This document shows positions 22,190-31,988 of a stretch of DNA of 64,000 nt, piece by piece (the first letter of the stretch is position 1; every line of letters starts with the position of its first letter). The stretch is from assembly GCF_900005765.1 (NCBI RefSeq), contig NC_041690.1, positions 2,170,001 to 2,234,000 of the forward strand, read 5' to 3'. The position numbers and the translations under genes are program-made. Source of the DNA: Plasmodium relictum. Its lineage: Eukaryota > Apicomplexa > Aconoidasida > Haemosporida > Plasmodiidae. The notes beneath the pieces were generated by a model. It ran no database searches. It was not told where the DNA came from and was given only the letters and a program-made list of their open reading frames with translations.

Positions 22190-23575
22190 ATGCAAATGGA
22201 AGACAGTTCAGATGTAAATTATGATCTAAATAATGGAGTAAATAGTGACGTAAATGAAAATGTAAATAAAAATGGAAGTCTAAGTGAAAATGGAAATGAA
22301 AGTGGGAGGGGAAGTAAAGTGGAAAGTAGAAATGGAAGTGGAGTGGCAAGTAGAAAAGGAAGTAAAAATGGAAGTAAAAATATAAGTGAGCATGATTTGA
22401 ATATTGAAAATGAAAGTAATATAGAACATAAAGGTGCTGAATATATTCCTGATTTGCATGGAGCAGGTAAAGAGAGACAAGCAATAACTTCAATGGTTCA
22501 AGATATAGGAATTCCGGGGCAAGTAGCACCTTATCATGCACCATATGATGATTTAAATTCTGAGAAAGCAACTGTATATGATGAAAATGGACTCCCTATT
22601 ACAAATAACTCAAATAATACTAAAGATGAAAAGAAATTGTGGTCTTGGACAAGTGAGGGGAAATTAAAACTATCATGCTCACAACCAATAATTCCAGTGT
22701 CTGTAGTGCAAGGAATCTTAAGAAGAGATAAAATTATTTTAATACCACAAGTAGAAGTTACTGACGTTATTGTTCCAAAAATTTATAATCAAAATATTAA
22801 ACATGATGTACCAAAATTAGATATAAAGGTAGAAAATGCTCATGTAAAAATTCCAAATGTTAAATATGTGGATAAAGAAATAATTATTCCTATTATTACC
22901 GGATATACCCATAAATTTGTTCCAAAATGGGAAATACATGAAGTACCAAGACCTATTGTTAAATACATTGGAGAACAAAAAATTGTAGAAGTTGAAGTTC
23001 CAGAAATCAAATATGTAGACAAAATAGTGGAAAGAGAAGTAGTTGTTGATACAATAGAAAAAAGAGTCCCCAAAATTATAGAAATACCAAAATACGTTGA
23101 TGAAGTTCAGTATGTATGGAAACCTATTGAAAAAATTGTTTATGTACAAAAACTTGTTCCTAAATTTGATGTTAATTTAGAATGTCCTCCACCTTTAATT
23201 GTGCCTTATCCAGTGCAAACAGTTAGGCAAATACCACCTGTAATGATTAAAAAAGACACAATAATTCCAGAATATCAGCATTATGATTTAAATTCACCAG
23301 AAGGGTCTGTACCTATTCCTGAAGAATATATTAAGCATTATTCAAGAAAACAAAATATTCCAAAAGTGTGCTTTTCATCTTGTTGTGAATCAAATGTAAA
23401 AAATGAGGAAAATGAAAATGAATGCATTGATGTATTTCCAAGTTATATTAAAAGGAACTCAAGTGCATCATTTGATAACATATTAAATGTACCCAGTGAT
23501 TCAAAATTCCCTATAAATGATAATACACATATTTTAAATGAGAGTGAACAACACATTGTTGACGTAAATGCTTAA
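22190..23575 (+). CDS. Alveolin (IMC1-family inner membrane complex protein)
   Basis: Structural protein of the subpellicular network beneath the inner membrane complex. Single exon, 461 residues from the first ATG (a second ATG lies two codons on). Residues about 1-85 are Asn/Ser/Gly/Glu-rich with imperfect N-G-S repeats. A short segment IPGQVAPYHAPYDD follows. The alveolin domain spans about residues 165-375: tandem Val/Pro/Ile/Lys/Glu-rich repeats such as KIPNVKYVDKEIIIPI, IVEVEVPEIKYVDKIVEREV and KRVPKIIEIPKYVDEVQYVW, the signature of the family. Near the C-terminus are cysteines in VCFSSCCES, the type of short Cys motif that is acylated in several alveolins (inference). Several paralogues (IMC1a to m) exist in Plasmodium and I cannot assign the letter with certainty. 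No signal peptide, as expected. Confidence 0.92.
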   Translation: MQMEDSSDVNYDLNNGVNSDVNENVNKNGSLSENGNESGRGSKVESRNGSGVASRKGSKNGSKNISEHDLNIENESNIEHKGAEYIPDLHGAGKERQAITSMVQDIGIPGQVAPYHAPYDDLNSEKATVYDENGLPITNNSNNTKDEKKLWSWTSEGKLKLSCSQPIIPVSVVQGILRRDKIILIPQVEVTDVIVPKIYNQNIKHDVPKLDIKVENAHVKIPNVKYVDKEIIIPIITGYTHKFVPKWEIHEVPRPIVKYIGEQKIVEVEVPEIKYVDKIVEREVVVDTIEKRVPKIIEIPKYVDEVQYVWKPIEKIVYVQKLVPKFDVNLECPPPLIVPYPVQTVRQIPPVMIKKDTIIPEYQHYDLNSPEGSVPIPEEYIKHYSRKQNIPKVCFSSCCESNVKNEENENECIDVFPSYIKRNSSASFDNILNVPSDSKFPINDNTHILNESEQHIVDVNA

Positions 23576-24238
23576 AAAAAAGAACATTTTATAACTGTCT
23601 ATATCTATATGTATATATATGTGTATATAACTTTGTATTATTTTATTTCATTGCTTTATTTATTTATGTTATTTCTCTTTTTAAAATGTATTAAACTAAT
23701 CATTATTTTATTTCTTATAAAAATTATTGTGAAAACTCATTCTTATATTTATTAGAATAGAAAGTATAAATTTTATTTCTATTATGTTTAAAAATCCGTT
23801 ACATAAATTTCTTTACAATTTTTTGCTTTTGTAATTAAAGTCAACTTTTTTTTTTTATATAGAAATAATATATTACTATTTGTAAATTTGCTTAATTCTA
23901 TACATGTTCTTATATATACTTATATAGAATAAAACAATTTACATTTTTAAAAAATATTTCATTTTAATTAAATGAACATTTTAAATGAAAATATTTAACT
24001 AAAAGAATATCAATTTTATAATATTTCTTTTTTTTTTTTCTCTTTTGTGTTCTTTGTTTTGTTTTTCTTTTTTTCTTCCATTTTTGTTTATTTTTAAAAA
24101 ACAATTATTTTAACAACTAAATCCTTTTTACATTTTTTTTTTCTTTTTTTTTTTTTTTTAATATTGTTATTATTATTAATTATATATAAATTTTAATAAA
24201 AAAAATTATTAACACGTTGAACATTAATCATTTTAAAT
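23576..24238. other. Convergent spacer, no gene seen
   Basis: Between the 3' end of the alveolin gene (plus) and the 3' end of the small tail-anchored protein gene (minus). Pyrimidine-rich runs near 24030-24160; no open frame or RNA gene supported. Confidence 0.65.
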
Positions 24239-24923
24239 TTAGAATAAAAAAAATATAATAATAAAAATTATACAGCTGATTACTAATAGAGCCTTTTTTA
24301 TGACTTTGTTGTCGTTCTCAATTGATTCTCTATTGTATTTTTTCAATAAACATTTTAATTCTGTAAAAATAAAAAGAATAATTTTCTTTATTTAAATTAA
24401 CAATTAAAGAAATGAATTTTTTTTTTACAAATACTTAATATAAAAAATAAATATTATTTTTTGTAAATAAAATTAGTATTATAATTAACTTTCATTCTCT
24501 TTCTCAATATCTTTTAGTTTTTGTTGTAGTTGTACTATAAGGAAAAATAATTTATAATTGCATTCTTTATTATAACTTATTTCCTCTTCATTAAGTTTAT
24601 TCATTTGTCTATAAAAAATATATATAACACAAATTTAATTAGTATATATATTACAAAGATATAATTTAGTATTTTAATTCAAAAAAAATATATATAATAT
24701 TGTATTGTATTGTATTATATTGTATTATATTATATAATTTTCTATTTCTTTTTTTAATATTTTTCATTAAAGGACATTCCTAAAAGATTATGTATTCTAT
24801 TATTATATTTAAATAAAAATATTAATTTTTTTTTTTTTTTTTTGACCTTGTTTTACTTAAATAATTTAATTCTTTGACTATGTAATTATTTAATTTAGAA
24901 TAATATAATGAATACATATCCAT
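24239..24923 (-). CDS. Small tail-anchored coiled-coil protein (four exons)
   Basis: Not recognised by name. Minus-strand exons, in reading order: 24847-24923, 24776-24796, 24490-24608, 24239-24360. All introns are GT-AG (donors GTCAAA, GTCCTT, GTTAAT; acceptors ATAG, ATAG, ACAG) and phases are consistent (2, 2, 1), giving 112 residues. Begins MDMYSLYYSKLNNYIVKEL. The middle (about 45-90) is a Leu/Lys/Glu heptad-like region, LIVQLQQKLKDIEKENEKL, probably a coiled coil. The last 20 residues form one hydrophobic helix (ALLVISCIIFIIIFFLF) ending at the stop, so the protein should be a tail-anchored membrane protein facing the cytosol. Length and topology resemble small SNAREs such as Bet1, but I see no clear SNARE core. 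The 21-base exon can be skipped without changing frame (105 residues), so it is uncertain. Confidence 0.68.
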
Positions 24924-25765
24924 TTCTTCTTATTTTTTTTTTAGACAAAGTATTATTTATATATTATGCCTTTTATTGTTTTAGATTATAAATAGTGTGA
25001 CTGACATTAAAATATTTTTAAATTTCCTACTTGATATTCTTGCTTTATTTCTCAAAGATAAAAAAATATTTAATAATATAGAATACTTATATATAGAAAA
25101 AAAAGGAAATTATATTCTTATGAAATATCATATAAAAAACATTTGATACTTATAAACAAAAAAAAAAATATATTTTAAAATGATTCTTAAAGATAATTTA
25201 TTTCAATTTAATTAATTAGAACATTATCTTATATGTATTTTTAAAAATTCACATAAAAAAATTATTACTATAAAGTTTATTTTTAATGTATTTAAATTTC
25301 CTTTTTTTTTTTTTAATGAAAAATAATAGGGGAAAAAAAAATGTGCAGGTGTATATCGTATTAAAATAATGAATTTATTTTGTATTTAACATATTATAAC
25401 TTATTTTAATTTATTAAAATAATTTTAAATATAAAAGTTTATTTTTATTTTAATTTCTATCTATAAATGAAAGATATGTATTATAGACATATTTACGCTA
25501 TTACAAAATAAATATTTGCTTATTTAAAAATTGTCTAGAAAAATACTATCAGTTTTTATAAAAAGAAAAATTTTTATTTAAAAAAAAACTATATAATAAT
25601 AAAATTTAGGAATATAATTATACAATTATACTAAATAAATCATATGAAAATAAATTAATTTTAAAAGAGAATATTTTATTTATTATCATTTCTTTTTGAT
25701 GATACAAAAAAATATTATGAAGTGAAAGTTTTTATAACAATTTTATACTTTAATAGGAATAATAT
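24924..25765. other. Tandem spacer, no gene seen
   Basis: Between the start of the tail-anchored protein gene and the 3' end of PIGB, both minus strand. It should hold the 3' UTR of PIGB and the promoter of the small gene. No coding or RNA features seen. Confidence 0.65.
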
Positions 25766-27916
25766 TTAATTAATAAAATGTCTTTTAAAAATATAATGAT
25801 TAATTATAACTAATTTTTTGTTTTCATTTATTAAAAAGTAAGAAAAAAAAGGTTTTGTTTCAAGATGATAATTAAATTCTTTTAAAAATTTTCTTAGATA
25901 TGGTAAGTTCAATGAATTTGTAACTATATAAAGAGGGAGATCCCCATTTAAAGGAAATGAAAAACGATAATCTAAACAAGAAAAATTTATAGTATTATAC
26001 GAAAACTGAAATTTTTGCTTAGGATTAAAGTTGTGATATCCAAACCAATAAAATGATTTTTCTGGAAATATATATGGAGCAATGGAATTAAAAGTATTTT
26101 TCTTTACATCAAATATATCATAAAATGTTTTACCAAATTTATCATCGTATATAATTTTTCTCCAATTATCTATAAACTTACCATTTTTTCTCATAGGAGA
26201 GCAATCCAAAAATCCAATTTTAAATTTTCTGTGTATATGAGAATATAATGGAATATCGTAGCAATCTGTTATAAATATAGAAATATTATTATCATTATCT
26301 ATTTTTAAATTTCTAAAGTATGCTGATACTTTTTCAGGAGAACTATTATGGATACGACTAAAAAAAAACATGCATAATAAATGAAGAAAAAAACTTATAT
26401 TTAAGAAGAAGAAAAATTTTTTCCTTTTGTTTGTTTTCTTTGAATTTTCTACACTTATTTTAATTTTATGCAGCATGAGCCCAGTTAATATAGACAAAAA
26501 AGGAACACATCCAATTACAAGTTTATGTTCTTTATGCGTACTAAAGGATAGAAATAAAACTTCTAGAAATGTTGCAATATATATAACATAATCTATTCTT
26601 GATAATACGTAAAAAAAATTTATTTTTTTTTTTGCTAAGTTATTGTAAAAAATAAAAAAACTATAATAAGTAAAAGGTGTTAAAGTTAAATAAATCGATG
26701 GTATGACGCAGGAAAAATAAAAATGAAATGAATGACTTCCAAAAAAAGAATTTTGACCACTCACGAAATTAAATAAAAAGAAATTAAAAAATGAAAAAGT
26801 TATTTTCCCATAATAATACGAATCTATCACTACAGAAATAAATAAAAATATAACAGCATATGAAATTCCAATAATAAAGACTTCTTTATAATTTAATACA
26901 TATTGATTATTAAATATTTTTATAAAATAAAGAAAATATATGCATAGCCAAAACACTGCTTCATTTGGTCTAAATAGAACACAAAAGGAACTAAAAAATA
27001 AACTTAGTAATAAATTTTTAACATGAAAATGTTTTATTTTAATTAATTCTTTTGAATTATCACTGGGATGAGCATTTTTGTTACAGTTAAATAATTTTTC
27101 ATTTCTTATAAGATCCTTACTTTTTCTTTTTTCATATATCTTATTTGTGCTATCATCATATGAAGTATAATTTTTATCTTCACAACTTGAAGAATTTTTA
27201 ATTTCTGTTATATCTTTTCTTTTCTTTAAATCACTTATTGCGTTCTTTTTTTGCATTTCTTCCTCCTTTAAATTGGTAATTTTTACTATTTGTGAATTTT
27301 TTTTCATTATAGAGTTATCACTATTATTATTTAAATTTTTGTTTTCTAGAATGAAAGGGTAATAGTTTTTTGATAAAAAATAGACACCCCATATATTAAA
27401 TAAACATTCAAATGAAATAGATGATGTTCTACAAATACAGTAGATATAAAACCAGCAAAAAAAATAACAAATTAAAATTGTAAAGATTCGATTATCATCA
27501 TTTTCAATTTTATTATTTTTATATAGTACCATATACCAAAGTTTGATCAATTTCAGCAATCCATAATCGCAGAATGCAGCACATATTCCTTGAAAAATTT
27601 TAGGAGCATAAATAACAGAAACAGGATAATCTAATTTAGTAATTTTCAGAATATAAAATAATATTGCATATAAAAAGGGATGAACAACTGATCTTAAAGA
27701 TATACAAGGTTCCCACTCCCAGGGCATATGACCATAACCAAAAACCCAGTAATGAGAAATTTCTATTGATTGAGCATATTCATCAGGAAAAAAAGAAGTT
27801 ATAACAAATAAAGAATTAAATAATCTAAGAAAAACAAAGAAGAAAAGACATCTTTTAGAATATACAATTTTTTTTAATATAGGTATACTACATTTAATAA
27901 AATCACAATAAAGCAT
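25766..27916 (-). CDS. PIGB: GPI mannosyltransferase III (PIG-B / GPI10 homologue)
   Basis: ER membrane glycosyltransferase of family GT22 that adds the third, alpha-1,2-linked mannose to the GPI anchor precursor, using dolichol-phosphate-mannose. Single exon, 716 residues. After a hydrophobic N-terminal segment comes the family signature FFPDEYAQSIEISHYWVFG (D45/E46, the catalytic acidic pair), then GYGHMPWEWEP, LRSVVHPFLYA and YAPKIFQG. Several hydrophobic helices follow, including RPNEAVFWLCIYFLYF and PFTYYSFFIFYNN. The HKEHKLV motif (about residue 465) corresponds to the conserved HKEeRFl of GT22 enzymes. A Lys/Asn/Ser-rich insertion at about residues 190-290 interrupts the membrane domain and is presumably a loop. 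GPI anchors are essential for merozoite surface proteins, which explains the conservation (family knowledge). Confidence 0.92.
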   Translation of the reverse strand: MLYCDFIKCSIPILKKIVYSKRCLFFFVFLRLFNSLFVITSFFPDEYAQSIEISHYWVFGYGHMPWEWEPCISLRSVVHPFLYAILFYILKITKLDYPVSVIYAPKIFQGICAAFCDYGLLKLIKLWYMVLYKNNKIENDDNRIFTILICYFFCWFYIYCICRTSSISFECLFNIWGVYFLSKNYYPFILENKNLNNNSDNSIMKKNSQIVKITNLKEEEMQKKNAISDLKKRKDITEIKNSSSCEDKNYTSYDDSTNKIYEKRKSKDLIRNEKLFNCNKNAHPSDNSKELIKIKHFHVKNLLLSLFFSSFCVLFRPNEAVFWLCIYFLYFIKIFNNQYVLNYKEVFIIGISYAVIFLFISVVIDSYYYGKITFSFFNFFLFNFVSGQNSFFGSHSFHFYFSCVIPSIYLTLTPFTYYSFFIFYNNLAKKKINFFYVLSRIDYVIYIATFLEVLFLSFSTHKEHKLVIGCVPFLSILTGLMLHKIKISVENSKKTNKRKKFFFFLNISFFLHLLCMFFFSRIHNSSPEKVSAYFRNLKIDNDNNISIFITDCYDIPLYSHIHRKFKIGFLDCSPMRKNGKFIDNWRKIIYDDKFGKTFYDIFDVKKNTFNSIAPYIFPEKSFYWFGYHNFNPKQKFQFSYNTINFSCLDYRFSFPLNGDLPLYIVTNSLNLPYLRKFLKEFNYHLETKPFFSYFLINENKKLVIINHYIFKRHFIN

Positions 27917-29249
27917 CTTTTATATAAAATAGCAATAATAATATAACTTTTTCTTTAAATTTGTATAATTATACACAATATGAATTTAAGAAAATAAAAA
28001 AAAAAATAAATAAAAATAACAAAAAGTCTTTTTTACCAAAAGTATTAATATAAAAATAAAATTCAAAACATAATTTATTACTTAAATAATAATGATTTTT
28101 ATAATATTTTATAAAAAAAGTATTATTTAAAAAAAAAATTTCCTCAATTATTAACGTTTTTATTTTTTTTTTTTTTATTTTATATATGCCATAAATTTGT
28201 AACTTGAGCCCTGTGTATAATTCTTTTTTTTCTCATTTTTGTACGCTTATACACTTTTTTTTTGTGCTTACATTAGTAATTTAATTTTTAATTAATCGAT
28301 AATTGCTGTGATTAATGAAAATTATTTTCTGTTTTATCTATAAATTTTTAAACATATAAATTTAAAAAATTTTCTCTAAAAGAATTTAATTAAATTAAAA
28401 AATAAGGATTTTTATAAAAAATTGAAATAATGTACTGCTTATTCATTTTCTAATATATTTGTCAATCCCTAGGTTTATAACGATAAAATAATTCTTAGTT
28501 TATAATATTAAATATTCTTTTATAATAATTTTTTATAAAAATTCCTAAATAATCAAACTACTATAACATTATTTATGTACACATTTTTTAGAGAATTTTT
28601 AACCACGGAAAAAAAAAGAAATACACAAAGTCTATTTTGTAAAATAAAAAATAATACAGTATTAAAATAATAGAACATATGTAAATATTTAAAATTAAGA
28701 ATGTTAATTCTGTAAAAGAATATATAAATGAATTTATCTTGTCAAAAATAAAAAAAAAAATAATAATAAATTATAACTTAATACTAGTTAAGTTATACAA
28801 TTGTAAATAGTATTTAAATTAAAAAAATAAATAAAAATTATATTTCATACAACATTAATGATATAATTTATACTGTGATCTGCATTGAATAGTTGATGCA
28901 TTAAACCATTAATGTGAAGTACATTTAAAATATAATTCATAATCAATATCTGCAATATTTATAGAAATGTGTATATAATTTAAACTAAGATTTCATCTTT
29001 ATAATGTAAATGCATACAAAACAGGTTATTATAGTAGAATTATGCATAGTATTTATTGAAAAAAAAAAAAAAAAAGAAGCTATATTAATATATATTATTA
29101 AAAATATTAAAATTAGAGTATAGTAAAAAAAATATTTAAAGAAGGTCTTATTTTTTCCTAGATTTCACAAATAATATTAAATTGTATATAAACTATATTT
29201 TTAAAAAAATAATATACTCAAATTTTAACTTATCTTTTAATAACTGCAA
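27917..29249. other. Tandem intergenic spacer, no gene seen
   Basis: Between PIGB and the next minus-strand gene. It should hold the PIGB promoter and the 3' UTR of the upstream gene. A patch near 28860-28930 contains a TTGATGC motif but no matching D box, so no snoRNA is called. Confidence 0.65.
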
Positions 29250-30617
29250 TTACTGCTGTTCTATTTCATTCACAGGTTTAAATTTATCGTTAAAATAATC
29301 ATAGTTCTTATAAGACAATGGTTCATTTAATAAATTATCTAATATGTTATTTATCCCATCAACAACCACATGCCCCGTTTTTTCAGTTTTAGGAACTATA
29401 ATTCTCCCACAGTCTTTTGGAATATTTTTATGCCTTTCTAATGTAGAACCGTCTAAAGCACAATTAATTTTATCGAATATATTACTTCCTGTTTTCAATG
29501 TTGGCCTTTCTTGTCTGGAATAAATTGGATCAGGATTGTAAAATGGATATAAATCATACAAATTAGTAGTATTGTTTTTTTTTATACTTCTAACTGACGA
29601 TTCCAACACATCTATCATTATGTTTACAGCATCATCTAGATAGGTGCCTACTGCTAAAGTTAATTTTTTAAATACATCAAACTTCTTTTGGTTTGGATAA
29701 TTTATATAAGATAATTTTGGTCCTTGAATTATATATTCATATTTTGATGCATATGGTTCATTCATATTAGAACTGCACACATTCATAGCACGGTTTATTC
29801 CATTTTTTAAGAAAGAACAATTGTCTTTATCCTTTACTAAATAATAAAGATGTGGTGGCATATGTTTGAAATAATTATAATTTATATAAGGAGATGTATT
29901 TTCATATCCTGAAAAGGTTGAATTACATAAGGAATTAAATTCATTATTATGTAAAGGAATATGTGAACCCATCCTCCCATAAAAAGGATTTTTTTTGGAA
30001 TATGAATTTAAATTATAAGAATCAGTGAAGGGAGAACTTTTCTGAATATTAGTGCTTCCTACATATAAAGGAGAGGCCATATTTTCTGTAGAAACTAATT
30101 GTGCATTTTTTATTAAGTTATGGGGTGTGTTATACACATTGGGTGTATTATTTGTAGGAGTTTGCATATTTAAATAATCATAATTCTCTAAATTTAAAGG
30201 GTAATTCATATTCCAAGCTGTGTTTACATCAACATTATAAAAATTACCATTACCACTTCTTAATTTTCTGTTAAATGCTGAAGAATTGAATTGATTATAA
30301 TTATTATTAGGATATAATATTTTATTTTGAGATGAATCATTTAAAAAAGAATTATCGTAACTTTTTATAGATGTTACATTTTGTCCGTTTGCAACTTGTC
30401 CACTTATTTGTTCCGGTACATGCAATATATTTGCATCGTCATAACTAATATCATAAGTAATATCATTGTCCGGTGTATTAATTGCGGTATTTCTGTTTTC
30501 AGAAGCATTTTGAACTATATTTTCTGTATTAATTGTATCTTTTGACAATTTCTCACATTGATTTACGTTTAAAATGTTTTGTGAATCACTTGATTTATCA
30601 TAACTTGAATTATTCAT
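29250..30617 (-). CDS. Conserved-looking Plasmodium protein of unknown function
   Basis: Single exon, 455 residues, not recognised. Residues about 1-260 are Asn/Ser/Tyr-rich and likely disordered. An early segment, ILHVPEQISGQVANGQ (about residues 64-79), resembles in style the IPGQVAPYHAP segment in the alveolin of this window, but no alveolin repeats follow. The C-terminal half (about 290-455) has ordinary composition and looks folded: YEYIIQGPKLSYINYP, a helical stretch VFKKLTLAVGTYLDDAVNIM, then a Gly/Pro/Lys-rich segment with IIVPKTEKTGHVVVDGINN. No signal peptide or membrane segment is visible. The contrast between a disordered N-terminus and an ordered C-terminus supports a real gene. 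A pellicle role is only a guess from the shared segment. Confidence 0.8.
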   Translation of the reverse strand: MNNSSYDKSSDSQNILNVNQCEKLSKDTINTENIVQNASENRNTAINTPDNDITYDISYDDANILHVPEQISGQVANGQNVTSIKSYDNSFLNDSSQNKILYPNNNYNQFNSSAFNRKLRSGNGNFYNVDVNTAWNMNYPLNLENYDYLNMQTPTNNTPNVYNTPHNLIKNAQLVSTENMASPLYVGSTNIQKSSPFTDSYNLNSYSKKNPFYGRMGSHIPLHNNEFNSLCNSTFSGYENTSPYINYNYFKHMPPHLYYLVKDKDNCSFLKNGINRAMNVCSSNMNEPYASKYEYIIQGPKLSYINYPNQKKFDVFKKLTLAVGTYLDDAVNIMIDVLESSVRSIKKNNTTNLYDLYPFYNPDPIYSRQERPTLKTGSNIFDKINCALDGSTLERHKNIPKDCGRIIVPKTEKTGHVVVDGINNILDNLLNEPLSYKNYDYFNDKFKPVNEIEQQ

Positions 30618-31988
30618 TTTTGTAAACTTTATGATTTTTTATATGTAATTATTTTTCATTTGTCTTTAATTTTTATAACTTAAACATATAGTTGTATATT
30701 TATCGAATAATTTAAAAATAAAAAAGATAGAGGTTTTTATAAAATATGACCTAAAATATTTGTTTTAAAACTTTATTAAAAATAAAGAAAAAGCGAAAAG
30801 AAAAAGAAATAGAAAAATAAAAAAAAAATAAACAACTAACATAAAAAATAAATACTACAAATGGTATGTTAGATTAAATAATTTACAATTACTTTAAAAG
30901 ACATCATAGCAATAGATTTCAAATATATTTTTAAAATTGAAACATAATTCCATAATAATTATGATATAATATCTATATTAAAAGTTATTTATTTGTTTTT
31001 TTTCTGTTAATATATTATATAATTATATATTTTATTATAGTTAATTTTTGTTTTGTTTTGTTTTGTTTTTTAGTTAAAAAAAAATGTGCACACTATATCA
31101 CACACATGAAAAGTCAATTTTTTATTTTTTTCTGTACAGTCTATAACTTTTTTTTTAATTCTTGTGCATTATTAATTTTTACAGCTAATATATATATGTT
31201 AAAGGATTCTAATAACTTTTTTTTTTTATTTTATTTTTCCACATAAAACATTTACAATTAATGTTGTGATATAAACAAATTAAGGAAGAAAAAAAAAAAA
31301 AAAATCATATAAAATATACTTTAAAATATTCACTTTAACATCATATAAATACTTTATAATTTTTTTTTATATTTTTAGACAATTATGCTACAATTACATA
31401 AAAAAGGAGTAAAAATATTAATTTTAAAGTCTAAGTTAAAAACTAGTATTACTATTTCCATTTTTTTTTTTTTATTTGTTATGAATAAAATTTTAATTTT
31501 TTTTATAAATTTACACTTAAAAACTATTTTTTAAATTGAGATGGATACTACGTATTATTAACATTTTAAAATTTTCTTTTCTTAAAAAAAACTTTTTTTA
31601 TTGCTGTAATTTTCTTTGATTAGTTATTCTTAACAGATATAATTACTATTGGTTTTTGCTATTATTTTTTTTAAATTTTGAATATATATTCTTTTATACT
31701 TTTCTTTTTTTTTTCTTTTTGATAATTTATTCAGTCAACAATGATAAAATAAAATTTTAATTTACAAGAATTAGATAAATGATTTTTGTAAATCATTAAT
31801 TTTTTAAAGAAAGTGTTAAATAAATTTAAAATCTTAAAGAGTTACATAAAATGAACCATATTGTTAATAATGCATAAAAAAAAAAAAAAGAAATAAAATA
31901 AAATAATTTATATATATATATTATCACAGAAAAATGAAATATTAATTTTATATTATTATTTATAATGATATAAAGATTAAAAATGAAT
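30618..31988. other. Tandem intergenic spacer, no gene seen
   Basis: Promoter side of the 455-residue protein gene and 3' side of RPL18, both minus strand. It contains a (TTTTG) x4 run at about 31048-31070. The plus-strand open frame 31058-31246 is Phe/Tyr/Ile-biased and was not accepted. Confidence 0.65.

Noticed and set aside
31058..31246. 62-codon plus-strand ORF between RPL18 and its neighbour
   Set aside because: Phe/Tyr/Ile-biased, overlaps a TTTTG repeat, no motif.
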